Of a stretch of DNA of 40,694 bases, positions 1 through 7,588 are shown piece after piece. The stretch is from Yanghanlia caeni (lineage in GTDB: Bacteria; Pseudomonadota; Gammaproteobacteria; Burkholderiales; Burkholderiaceae_B). The stretch spans positions 1 to 40,694 of the forward strand of contig JAUZQE010000024.1 of the NCBI GenBank assembly GCA_030733815.1, given 5' to 3'. The notes below the pieces were generated by a model. That model saw nothing but the letters and a program-made list of their open reading frames with translations, had not been told where the DNA came from and made no database searches. The position numbers and the translations under genes were made by a program. Position 1 is the stretch's first letter. Every line of letters starts with the position of its first letter.

Positions 1-134
1 CGGATTATTCAGCGTAGCGATGGCTACGGCTACGCAAGGATAGCAACCTCGAAAGGAGATGCGGGAGCAGGGCACGTGAAACGTGCCGCGCTATCCCTCC
101 CCGGCCGGAAGGCCGAGGTTTCCCGCGCAATCGG
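1..134. other. Structured leader upstream of ftsH, no gene seen
   Basis: No coding region with support lies here. Three short inverted repeats are visible: 7-bp arms at 12-18 and 29-35, a perfect 7-bp stem with a GAA loop at 71-87 (GGCACGT/ACGTGCC), and a 5-bp GC stem at 102-115. None is followed by a run of T, so a terminator of an upstream gene is not proved. They may belong to the ftsH 5' untranslated region. Confidence 0.35.
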
Positions 135-2174
135 ATGAAGGACGAACACGGCGCGAGCGACAGCTGGGAACGTATGCGCCAAACCAATCGTGGCATGGGC
201 GGCACACCGGGTACCCCGGGCGCACCCGGCCAGCCCCCCGGCCAGCGGCGCCGCATCTGGTGGATCTTCGCGGCCCTGCTGCTCACCAATTACTTCATCA
301 TGCGCCTGCTCTCGCCACTGGGCGATGACGCGGTCACGATTCCCTACACCGAGTTCAAGCAGCAGGTCGCCAGCGGCAATGTCGGGGCCATCTACAGCCA
401 GGGGCAGAAGATCGAAGGCGAATTTCTGCGCCCCGTCACGGTTCCGGCGCTGCAGGGCGAAACATCCACAGCGCGCCAAGGGGCGAGCCCCCCGGCGGTC
501 ACGGCGCGTCACTTCACCACCCTGCTGCCCGATTTCGTCGACCCGGGCTTCGAAGCGTTCCTCATCGAGCATAAGGTTGAAATACGCGCCGTGCCCATTC
601 AGGAAGCCAACCCGTGGCTCACCATGCTGTTTGGTTTCGGCCCCGCCCTGCTCATCATCGGCTTCTACGTCTGGCTCTACCGGCGTGCCGCTCGCCACAC
701 CGGTGGCCTGGGAGCCATGGGCGGCATGTTCAACATGGGCAAGAGCCGCGCACGCCGCTACGACCGCGATTCGGCCGAGCGCGTCACATTCGATGACGTG
801 GCCGGCATCGATGAAGCCGAAAACGAATTGGTCGAAATCGTCGACTTCCTGAAGAACCCGGAAAAATACACCCGCCTTGGCGGCAGTGCCCCGAAGGGCG
901 TGCTGCTGGTGGGGGCACCGGGTACGGGCAAAACCCTGCTGGCCAAGGCCGTGGCTGGGGAAGCCAATGTCCCGTTCTTTTCCATGAGCGGCTCGGAGTT
1001 CGTCGAGATGATCGTCGGCGTGGGCGCGGCCCGCGTGCGAGACCTGTTCCGCCAGGCGCGTGAACATGCCCCCTCCATCGTGTTCATCGACGAAATCGAT
1101 TCCATCGGCCGGGCCCGGGGCCAGGTGGTGCTGAGCGGCGCCAGCGAACAGGAACAGACACTGAACCAGATCCTCACCGAAATGGACGGCTTCTCGGGCA
1201 AGGAAGGCGTCATCGTGCTGGCCGCCACCAACCAGCCCGACATTCTCGACAAGGCGCTGCTGCGTGCCGGCCGTTTCGATCGGCGCATTGTTCTGAATCT
1301 GCCAGATAAGGTCGGGCGCAAGGCCATACTCGAAGTGCACACGCGCAAGGTGCCGCTGGCCCCCGATGTCGATCTGATGGATGTCGCGGCCGCCACCCCC
1401 GGGCTGTCGGGGGCCGAATTGCGCACGCTCGTGAACGAGGCGGCGCTGCTTGCCGCGCGCCAGAATCAAGACACGGTCACGTATGCCAATTTCATGGACG
1501 CGCTGGAGAAACTGATGCTGGGCCCCGAGCGCTCGATCGTGTTGAGCCCGGCTGATCGCGAACGCATCGCGTACCACGAAAGCGGGCATGCCATTCTTGC
1601 CCTGCTCCTGCCCGGAGCAGACCCGGTGCACCGCGTTTCGATCGTACCGCGCGGGCAGGCACTGGGCGTCACGTATCAGCGCCCCACAGCCGACCGCTAC
1701 AACTTTCCCGAACCCTACCTGCGTGCCCGCATCATCGGCATGCTGGGCGGGCGTGCGGCCGAGGAGATCGTGTACGGTACCCGCACCACAGGTGCCGAAA
1801 ACGATATCGAACAGGCCACGGAACTGGCGCGCAACATGGTCACGCGCTGGGGCATGAGCGACGCGCTTGGCATGGTTCAGCTGGCGCCGCGACACAATCC
1901 TTTCCTGGGCGTATCGCAAGGCATGGGGCCGTCGATCAGCGAGCACACCGCCGCCACGATCGACGCCGAGGTGCAGCGCATCATTCAGGAAAGTCACGAA
2001 GAAGCCAAGCGCCTGCTGCGGGCACACCGCAAGCAGCTCGATGCACTGGTTGCGGCCCTGCTCGAGCGCGACACGCTCGACGAACAGGAAATTCTTGAGG
2101 TCACCGGCCTGCCCCCGGCGCAACCGTTGAAGAATCTGCCCAACGCGCCCAAGCTACCGGATTCCAACCCGTAG
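135..2174 (+). CDS. ftsH: ATP-dependent zinc metalloprotease FtsH
   Basis: A membrane-anchored AAA+ protease that unfolds and degrades membrane and some soluble proteins from the cytoplasmic side; the family forms hexamers. The 679 residues show a Gly/Pro-rich cytoplasmic start, a membrane segment near residues 41-58, a periplasmic domain, a second membrane segment near 161-183, then the AAA+ domain with Walker A GAPGTGKT at 260-267 and Walker B VFIDEID. The protease domain has the zinc motif HESGH at 481-485 and the third ligand Asp at 557 (GAENDIEQAT). The pore loop reads IVG with Ile at 293, where the best-studied FtsH has FVG. The Gly/Pro-rich N-terminus and pore change suggest a paralogue rather than the housekeeping copy. 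The start at 135 has no strong Shine-Dalgarno sequence. It stands alone and converges on the lyase gene. Confidence 0.93.
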   Translation: MKDEHGASDSWERMRQTNRGMGGTPGTPGAPGQPPGQRRRIWWIFAALLLTNYFIMRLLSPLGDDAVTIPYTEFKQQVASGNVGAIYSQGQKIEGEFLRPVTVPALQGETSTARQGASPPAVTARHFTTLLPDFVDPGFEAFLIEHKVEIRAVPIQEANPWLTMLFGFGPALLIIGFYVWLYRRAARHTGGLGAMGGMFNMGKSRARRYDRDSAERVTFDDVAGIDEAENELVEIVDFLKNPEKYTRLGGSAPKGVLLVGAPGTGKTLLAKAVAGEANVPFFSMSGSEFVEMIVGVGAARVRDLFRQAREHAPSIVFIDEIDSIGRARGQVVLSGASEQEQTLNQILTEMDGFSGKEGVIVLAATNQPDILDKALLRAGRFDRRIVLNLPDKVGRKAILEVHTRKVPLAPDVDLMDVAAATPGLSGAELRTLVNEAALLAARQNQDTVTYANFMDALEKLMLGPERSIVLSPADRERIAYHESGHAILALLLPGADPVHRVSIVPRGQALGVTYQRPTADRYNFPEPYLRARIIGMLGGRAAEEIVYGTRTTGAENDIEQATELARNMVTRWGMSDALGMVQLAPRHNPFLGVSQGMGPSISEHTAATIDAEVQRIIQESHEEAKRLLRAHRKQLDALVAALLERDTLDEQEILEVTGLPPAQPLKNLPNAPKLPDSNP

Positions 2175-2182
2175 AGCGGCAC

Positions 2183-2222
2183 ACGCCCCGGACCGGCACA
2201 CCTTACGCACGAGCCGGGGCGT
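2183..2222. terminator. Stem-loop between convergent ftsH and lyase gene
   Basis: A 9-bp perfect stem (2183-2191 with 2214-2222, core CGCCCCGG/CCGGGGCG) sits in the 56-bp gap between two convergent genes. The T tract is poor, so it may be a weak bidirectional terminator or an mRNA 3'-end stabiliser. Confidence 0.5.
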
Positions 2223-2230
2223 TCTCGCCT

Positions 2231-3106
2231 CTATTCAGCGTGTGCCTTCTCGAATTCCCAAACGGCTTCAAACCCCATGAGACGGCTGAACGCATCGAAT
2301 TCGTATAACCGGCCCTGAGTGCCCGCCGCGACGTCATCCTTCTGCAGGCCCTGATACACCTCTTCCAGTGCCTTGCCCATGGCCAAAAAGCCGGTCGCCG
2401 GGTAAATGGCCAGCTTGAAACCCATCTCTTCAAGTCGCGACTTCGAAAGTACCGGGGTACGGCCGCCTTCCACGTTGTTGATGAGCACGGGCTTTTCGAA
2501 GGCGCTGGCAATGCGCTGCATTTCCTCTTCGCTTTCGGGCGATTCCACGAACAGGATGTCGGCGCCGGCCTTGCTGTAGGCCTCGGCACGCCGCAGCGCC
2601 TCGTCCAGCCCCAGCGTGGTGCGCGCATCGGTACGCGCCACGATCAGGAAGTCATCGTTGGCGCGCGCCTCGCATGCCACCTTGACCTTGCGCACCATAT
2701 CTTCCAGCGGCACCACGCGGCGCCCGGGCGTATGCCCGCACTTTTTGGGGAACTCCTGATCTTCCAGCTGGATGCCGGCCACGCCCGCCGCTTCGTAATG
2801 ACGCACGGTGTGCGCCACATTGAGCAGACCGCCGTAGCCCGTATCGCCGTCGGCAATGATCGGCGTTTCGGTAGCCTGAGCAAACGCGCTGGCCCGGTTC
2901 AGCATGTCGGTGAACGTTGCCAGCCCTGCATCGGGCAAACCCAGGTACGACGCCACCGTGCCGTAGCCGGTCATGTACAGCACGTCAAAACCCATGCGGT
3001 CGGCCAGCCGTGCAGAAATCAGGTCAAAAATGCCCGGCGCGGTAATGATTCCCGGCTGGGTCAGGCGCGTAGCCAGTCGTTGACGCTTGGAAGCGGCGGT
3101 AGTCAC
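2231..3106 (-). CDS. Isocitrate lyase/PEP mutase family protein (2,3-dimethylmalate- or methylisocitrate-lyase-like)
   Basis: A 291-residue TIM-barrel lyase of the family that cleaves C-C bonds in 2-hydroxy di- or tricarboxylates, or makes/breaks C-P bonds. The metal-binding segment DGDTGYG lies at 86-92 and the catalytic loop KKCGH at 121-125, the signature of lyases rather than mutases. The ending NNVEGGRTP...ATGFLAM is common in proteins annotated as dimethylmalate lyase or oxaloacetate decarboxylase, so the exact substrate is open. The start is a GTG at 3106, chosen because AGGAGG lies 8 nt upstream. It is divergent from the GntR gene across a 97-bp gap holding a perfect TTGTATACAA palindrome, so it is probably under the same regulator as the TRAP transporter. 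The transporter likely imports its substrate or a precursor. Confidence 0.85.
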   Translation of the reverse strand: MTTAASKRQRLATRLTQPGIITAPGIFDLISARLADRMGFDVLYMTGYGTVASYLGLPDAGLATFTDMLNRASAFAQATETPIIADGDTGYGGLLNVAHTVRHYEAAGVAGIQLEDQEFPKKCGHTPGRRVVPLEDMVRKVKVACEARANDDFLIVARTDARTTLGLDEALRRAEAYSKAGADILFVESPESEEEMQRIASAFEKPVLINNVEGGRTPVLSKSRLEEMGFKLAIYPATGFLAMGKALEEVYQGLQKDDVAAGTQGRLYEFDAFSRLMGFEAVWEFEKAHAE

Positions 3107-3144
3107 GGATTCGTCCTCCTGAGTGGTTTCTGTGTAACGCAATG

Positions 3145-3156
3145 ATTGTATACAAT
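3145..3156. promoter_or_regulatory. GntR operator candidate, ATTGTATACAAT
   Basis: A perfect 12-bp palindrome in the gap between the divergent lyase and GntR genes. GntR regulators of the FadR group recognise short palindromes with GT...AC half-sites, which this fits. The same 10-bp core recurs at 3904-3913 before dctP. Confidence 0.7.
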
Positions 3157-3203
3157 AAGACACGGCGCTGACCAGCAAACAAAAAAACGGAGACCGGTGT
3201 CCC

Positions 3204-3890
3204 ATGACTGCCAACAAACGGCATGGCCACATGGCCGAACATGCATACCAATGGATCAAGGGTCGCATTCTTCGCAACGAATGGCCCGAGGGCGCGCCAT
3301 TGAAGGAAAGCACCTTGTCGGCAGAAATCGGGGTCAGCCGCACGCCCATACGCGAAGCGTTGCGCCGGCTCACGCTCGAAGGGCTGGTCGAGACCATTCC
3401 CAACCAGGGCAGCCGTCTGGTGAGCTGGAGCGCGCATGACCTGGACGAGATCTTCGGATTGCGCATGCTGCTCGAAGCGCACGGCGCGCGACTCGCCGCG
3501 CAGCGCATCACCGACTCGCAGCGCAACGAACTGTATGCGTTGTGCGACGCCATGGAACGTGTGGTCGACGCCGGTACCGATGATGTATCGGCACGACAGC
3601 GCCTGACACAGCTCAACGAGGAATTCCACTGCGTGGTATTGAAGGCCGCGCACAGCGAACGGCTGCAGGCGCTTTGTTCGCAGGTCGTTTACCTTCCCCT
3701 GGTGTATCGCACCTTCAGCATCTACGATAAAGTCGAGATCATGCGAAGCATGGCGCATCATCGCGAGCTCGCCGATGCCTTCACCGCAGGCGATCCGGTC
3801 TGGGCCGAAAGCGTGATGCGCGCACACCTTTCTGCCGGGCATCTGGCGACCCGGCGCATTCAGTACGGCATGGGTAAACACCCTGCTTGA
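3204..3890 (+). CDS. GntR family transcriptional regulator, FadR/FCD subfamily
   Basis: A 228-residue regulator. Residues 10-75 form the winged helix-turn-helix (SRTPIREALRRLTLEG recognition region), and residues 78-220 form the all-helical FCD effector domain. The metal/ligand set typical of FCD is visible: Asn138...His142, His185/His186 and His208. The start ATG at 3204 has GGAGA about 10 nt upstream. It is divergent from the lyase gene and precedes the TRAP genes, and palindromes stand on both its sides, so it probably represses both directions and itself until a carboxylate effector binds. The ligand is not known from sequence. Confidence 0.9.
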   Translation: MTANKRHGHMAEHAYQWIKGRILRNEWPEGAPLKESTLSAEIGVSRTPIREALRRLTLEGLVETIPNQGSRLVSWSAHDLDEIFGLRMLLEAHGARLAAQRITDSQRNELYALCDAMERVVDAGTDDVSARQRLTQLNEEFHCVVLKAAHSERLQALCSQVVYLPLVYRTFSIYDKVEIMRSMAHHRELADAFTAGDPVWAESVMRAHLSAGHLATRRIQYGMGKHPA

Positions 3891-3902
3891 CGCTTCGTTA
3901 GG

Positions 3903-3914
3903 TTTGTATACAAT
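3903..3914. promoter_or_regulatory. GntR operator candidate before dctP
   Basis: TTTGTATACAAT carries the same perfect 10-bp palindrome TTGTATACAA as the site at 3145-3156. It lies in the 89-bp gap between the GntR gene and dctP, about 66 bp upstream of the dctP start, well placed to control the transporter. Confidence 0.7.
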
Positions 3915-3979
3915 CGCCGGGGCGGCTGCCATTGTGCGGCCATTTGTTTGACTTTGCCAATAATTACACGGAGACTGCC

Positions 3980-4987
3980 ATGCGACCCCGTTTCGTCAAA
4001 TCACTGTGCCTTTCGGCACTGGCCTCATTCATGTTGATGGGTGCCATGCCCGCCAATGCCGAACGCACCCTCAAGGTAAGCATTCAAGTCAGTACCAAAC
4101 ATCCCGTTGGCGCGAATGTCGTCTACTTCAAGGAAAAAGTAGAAGAAATTTCGAACAAGCAGATTAAGGTCGAAATCTACGACTCCGCCCAACTGTACAA
4201 GGGAAGCGAAATTCCGCAGGCAGTCGCCGCAGGTGCCGTCGACATGGGCCTGGTGCTGATTGACGAGTACGCAGGCACCATTCCCGCCACCGGCATTTTC
4301 TCCGTGGCGTTCATGTTCCCCAGCTACGAAGTACTGGCCAAGGCCGCGGCCCCCGAAAGCCCCATCCGTCAGGAAATCGACGAAATGATCCGCAAGACGG
4401 GCACCCGCGTCGTGTGGTGGCAAGATTACGGCCCCGTCCAGCTGCTTTCCAAGAAGGAGCCCATTCGCACTCCTGCCGACATGAAGGGCAAAAAGGTGCG
4501 CGTTCTGGGCAAACCCTCCGGCGACTTCATCAATGCCGTGGGCGGTATTCCCGTCAAGATCGGTGGCTCGGAACAGTTCATCGCCTATCAGCGTGGCACG
4601 GTCGACATCGGCATGACCGGCACCACGGCCATCCAGTCACGCAAGCTGTACGAGGTCATGGACTACGTCACCATTACCAATCACGCACAAACCGAGTTCC
4701 TCATCGTCATGAACGACAAGCTGTGGGATTCGCTTTCCGATCAGGAAAAGGAATGGATCACCACCGCTGCACGCGATGCCGAGCAGACAATTCGTTCGGC
4801 CACCAAGGATGAGAATCTTCAATCCGAGGAATTCATTCGTTCGCAAACCAAGATGCAGGTCGTCAACCTGACCCCGGAAGAGATCAAGGCATGGCAAGAT
4901 GCCGCCGCTCCGGCTGTCGATGCCTTCATCCAGGAAGCGGGTGAAGACGGCAAGCGCTTGGTCGAGGAAGTAAGGAAACTGTATTAA
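3980..4987 (+). CDS. dctP: TRAP transporter substrate-binding protein, DctP family
   Basis: The periplasmic solute receptor of a tripartite ATP-independent transporter, delivering a (di)carboxylate to the DctQM membrane pair. The 335-residue product starts with a Sec signal peptide (about residues 1-27, ending MPANA before ERTLKV). The ligand-clamp region MKGKKVRVLGKPSG supplies the conserved Arg expected to hold a carboxylate, and the segment SEQFIAYQRGTVDIG matches the family's second signature. The start at 3980 is chosen because CGGAG lies about 7 nt upstream and the signal peptide begins there; an in-frame upstream ATG at 3932 would spoil the signal. It is the first gene of dctP-dctQ-dctM and probably shares its ligand with the divergent lyase. 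Confidence 0.9.
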   Translation: MRPRFVKSLCLSALASFMLMGAMPANAERTLKVSIQVSTKHPVGANVVYFKEKVEEISNKQIKVEIYDSAQLYKGSEIPQAVAAGAVDMGLVLIDEYAGTIPATGIFSVAFMFPSYEVLAKAAAPESPIRQEIDEMIRKTGTRVVWWQDYGPVQLLSKKEPIRTPADMKGKKVRVLGKPSGDFINAVGGIPVKIGGSEQFIAYQRGTVDIGMTGTTAIQSRKLYEVMDYVTITNHAQTEFLIVMNDKLWDSLSDQEKEWITTAARDAEQTIRSATKDENLQSEEFIRSQTKMQVVNLTPEEIKAWQDAAAPAVDAFIQEAGEDGKRLVEEVRKLY

Positions 4988-4998
4988 TTTCGTCGCGC

Positions 4999-5028
4999 GG
5001 GCGGGTCTGGCTTTGCCCACACCCGCCC
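4999..5028 (+). other. Intercistronic stem-loop between dctP and dctQ
   Basis: GGGCGGGT (4999-5006) pairs with ACCCGCCC (5021-5028), with three further inner pairs after one mismatch. There is no following T run. In TRAP operons such a hairpin can protect the binding-protein mRNA or attenuate the downstream genes; which applies here is inference. Confidence 0.55.
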
Positions 5029-5065
5029 CGCAGGCCGGACCGACCAAACAGCGATAGGTACCACT

Positions 5066-5647
5066 ATGTCCAGTGTTCAGCCAGCTGAACGCAGCAGAAT
5101 TCTGCGCTTCGTTGACCGTATAGCGGATTTCTGCGGCGGAATCGGCGTGCTCATGATCATCTTCATTGCCACCGTGCTCACCTACGAAGCCGTGGCGCGT
5201 TATTTCTTTCATGCCCCCACGCAATGGACACAAGACATTTCCATCACCCTGCAGGTGTGGTTCACCTACCTGGGCATGGCGCTGGTTTTGAAAGAAGGCA
5301 AGATGATCCGCATCACGGCCATTCTGGGCGTGGCTCCGCTTTGGGTACGCTACGTATGTGAGGCATTGGCACTGGTCATTATTCTGCTGTTTTCGGTCAT
5401 GGCCACCGCCAAGGGATGGGACGTCGTGAATGACTCCTTCCGGCTCGGGCGGCGTCAGCCCACCATGCTGGCGTTACCGAACTGGATCGCCGAACTGCCC
5501 GTGGTCATCGGTTTTGCCCTGCTCGCCGTGCAGTCGGTGGCCGAACTGATTCGCCTGCCCTTTCGAGGGCCTCCAAGCTTTTCACCGGAAAGCGAACTCG
5601 AAGATTCCAACAAGGGCGTGCTCAATCAGCAGGGGAACCAGTCGTGA
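5066..5647 (+). CDS. dctQ: TRAP transporter small permease subunit, DctQ family
   Basis: The 193-residue product has four predicted membrane segments, typical of the small TRAP subunit that partners DctM in the inner membrane. The segment EAVARYFFHAPTQWTQDISI matches the DctQ hallmark R-(Y/F)-x(n)-W-(T/S)-(E/Q)-(D/E) after helix 1. The stop overlaps the next start by 4 nt, so it is translationally coupled to dctM. The hydrophilic tail after the last helix (residues ~170-193) is somewhat long. Confidence 0.88.
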   Translation: MSSVQPAERSRILRFVDRIADFCGGIGVLMIIFIATVLTYEAVARYFFHAPTQWTQDISITLQVWFTYLGMALVLKEGKMIRITAILGVAPLWVRYVCEALALVIILLFSVMATAKGWDVVNDSFRLGRRQPTMLALPNWIAELPVVIGFALLAVQSVAELIRLPFRGPPSFSPESELEDSNKGVLNQQGNQS

Positions 5648-6918
5648 CACTACTCTATATTGCGCTTGCTCTGCTCGCACTGCTGTTTCTGGGCGTGCCC
5701 GTAGCCTTCTCGCTGGCCGGCCTGGGCGCAACGCTGCTCCTTCTCAAGGGGTTGCCGCTGGCCATGGTCGCGCAGAACCTGCACGGGGCGCTCGACAACT
5801 TCGTTCTGCTTTCCGTGCCTCTGTTCCTGCTCATGTCGAACCTGCTCCTCAAGGGTGGTGTGGGTAAAGACCTTTTCGAAGCCGTCCAGAAGTGGGTGGG
5901 GCACCTGCCCGGCGGTCTGGGGCTGTCGGCACTGGTTTCCTGCGGCATCTTCTCCGCCATTTCGGGCAGTTCCGTTGCCACGGCCGCCACGGTCGGAACC
6001 GTAGCGGTTCCCGAGATGGTGAAGCGCGGCTACAGCAAAAGCTTCACCCTGGGCCTGCTGGCTGCCGGTGGTACGCTGGGAATTCTCATTCCGCCATCCA
6101 TTCCGCTGATCGTCTATGGCGTGATTACGGAAGAGAGTATCGGCAAGCTTTTCATGGCCGGTGTCGGCCCCGGCATTCTCTTGCTGGTGCTGTTCGGCAT
6201 CTATACGGTGATCTACGCGTGGGCAACGGGCCTGCATCAGCGCCAGGAAGCCAGCTCCGGCCGCGAACGCATGGCCGCCACGTTGCGCGCCCTTCCCACG
6301 ATCCTGCTTGCGGTTCTCATCATCGGCGGCATATACGCCGGTGCCTTCACGCCCACCGAAGCCTCAGCGATCGGAGCGGCGGCATCGTTCCTGCTCACCG
6401 CCTGCGTACTGCGCACGCTCACCGTGAAGGGCTTCTTCGAAGCGGTGGCTCAAACACTCAAGACCACGATCGTGCTGTTCCTCATCGTGATCGGTGCAAA
6501 GATCTTCGGCAAGGCAATCACGCTTTACCAAGTCCCCTCCATGCTTTCCGAGCTGGTCGACCTGCACATTTCTTCCGTCGATGGATTCCTGCTGCTGGTC
6601 ACGCTCATTCTGCTGATCATCGGCCTGTTCCTCGAAAGCCTTTCCATGCTGCTGATCATGGTGCCGGTATTGTTCCCCACCGTGCTGGGGCTAGGCATTG
6701 ACCCGATCTGGTTCGGCATCTATTTCGTGGTGCTGATCGAGCTGGCCCTGATCACCCCGCCGGTGGGTCTGAACCTCTTCGTAATACAGGCCATCGCTGG
6801 CACCCCCCTGGGCGTGGTGGCGCGCGGAGCCGTACCCTTCATCCTGATCATGATGGCAAGCGTCGTCGTCATTTACTTCGTCCCCCAGATCGTCACCTGG
6901 CTGCCACAGAACCTCTGA
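5644..6918 (+). CDS. dctM: TRAP transporter large permease subunit, DctM family
   Basis: A 424-residue integral membrane protein with about a dozen hydrophobic segments, the sodium/solute-translocating subunit. Family landmarks include FSAISGSSVATAATVGTVA in the first half and GLFLESLSMLLIMVPVLFP with LALITPPVGLNLFV in the second. It starts with GTG at 5644 inside the dctQ stop (GTGA overlap). The operon ends here or runs on into the small flavin-type gene 35 bp later; an 11-bp hairpin lies between. Confidence 0.92.
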   Translation: MTLLYIALALLALLFLGVPVAFSLAGLGATLLLLKGLPLAMVAQNLHGALDNFVLLSVPLFLLMSNLLLKGGVGKDLFEAVQKWVGHLPGGLGLSALVSCGIFSAISGSSVATAATVGTVAVPEMVKRGYSKSFTLGLLAAGGTLGILIPPSIPLIVYGVITEESIGKLFMAGVGPGILLLVLFGIYTVIYAWATGLHQRQEASSGRERMAATLRALPTILLAVLIIGGIYAGAFTPTEASAIGAAASFLLTACVLRTLTVKGFFEAVAQTLKTTIVLFLIVIGAKIFGKAITLYQVPSMLSELVDLHISSVDGFLLLVTLILLIIGLFLESLSMLLIMVPVLFPTVLGLGIDPIWFGIYFVVLIELALITPPVGLNLFVIQAIAGTPLGVVARGAVPFILIMMASVVVIYFVPQIVTWLPQNL

Positions 6919-6926
6919 TCGCATCC

Positions 6927-6966
6927 CGGCATCCGGCCGGCGCCCCCTGCGCCATGCCGGATGCCG
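6927..6966 (+). other. 11-bp stem-loop overlapping the start of the next gene
   Basis: CGGCATCCGGC (6927-6937) pairs perfectly with GCCGGATGCCG (6956-6966) across an 18-nt loop. It begins 8 nt after the dctM stop, and the ATG at 6954 sits at its right shoulder. No T run follows, so it is either a Rho-independent-like barrier of low efficiency or a structure that hides the start codon. Confidence 0.5.
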
Positions 6967-7460
6967 CGCACCGCATGGACGACCTCCGGCATCGATTTCA
7001 TCAATTGCTGACTGCCCAGCGAACAGGCGCGCTGGGCACCACAAGCGATCAAGGCTGGCCGTACGTGTCGATGGCGCCCTACGGCATCGACCCCGCCCAC
7101 GAATGCCTGGTGATTCATGTCAGTGAACTGGGCGCACACACCCGCTACCTTCTCAAGCGACCCCAGGCGTCATTCATGATCTGCGCCAGCGAGACGCCCG
7201 GCGAACCCGTGCACGCGCTGCCACGCATCACCTTTCAGGTGGAAGCGCGGCCCCTCGAGCGTGGCAGTGAAACATGGCAAAGTGCCCGCGCGGCCTACCT
7301 CGAACGGTTTCCCGATGTCGGGTTCATGATCGAGTTCAAGGATTTCCATCTTTTTCACCTGTACATTGTGCGCGTGCGGCAGGTCAGTGGTTTCGGCGCT
7401 GCAAAAACGCTGCATGTAGCCGATGCACGCCGTTGGCTCGGCGAACCTCCGCTTTCCTGA
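6954..7460 (+). CDS. Pyridoxamine 5'-phosphate oxidase-like FMN-binding split-barrel protein (HugZ/HutZ-like)
   Basis: A 168-residue protein whose N-terminal half (RTGALGTTSDQGWPYVSMAPYGIDP, then HTRYLLKRPQASFMICASE) matches the split-barrel flavin family that includes the haem-utilisation proteins HugZ and HutZ. It is short and lacks the C-terminal extension of full HugZ, so haem degradation is not proved; a general FMN reductase is the alternative. The start may be ATG 6954 or, since that ATG lies in a hairpin and has no Shine-Dalgarno sequence, ATG 6975 (residue 8). It lies between dctM and a TonB-dependent receptor, and a haem link would fit the latter. Confidence 0.7.
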   Translation: MPDAAHRMDDLRHRFHQLLTAQRTGALGTTSDQGWPYVSMAPYGIDPAHECLVIHVSELGAHTRYLLKRPQASFMICASETPGEPVHALPRITFQVEARPLERGSETWQSARAAYLERFPDVGFMIEFKDFHLFHLYIVRVRQVSGFGAAKTLHVADARRWLGEPPLS

Positions 7461-7496
7461 CGCACTGCGGCACCGCGAAGCGGCGTAATTTCTCGA

Positions 7497-7539
7497 TTCA
7501 ATTGAAGTGATTTGGCGAATTTCCGTTACACTCTGTAAT
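7497..7539 (+). promoter_or_regulatory. Possible promoter and palindrome upstream of the TonB receptor
   Basis: A sigma70-like pair TTGGCG (7512-7517) and TGTAAT (7534-7539) with a 16-nt spacer lies 50 nt before the receptor gene. A perfect 10-bp palindrome TTCAATTGAA (7497-7506) stands just upstream and could be an activator site. No Fur-box match was seen. Confidence 0.3.
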
Positions 7540-7588
7540 CCAGAAGCATCGGCACGGTTCGGCCTGCTCAACCTACGGGGCTCCGGCA

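Noticed and set aside
30-2123. A 697-codon open frame on the minus strand
   Set aside because: It lies entirely opposite ftsH, has no family resemblance, and reflects the high GC codon pattern of the real gene.
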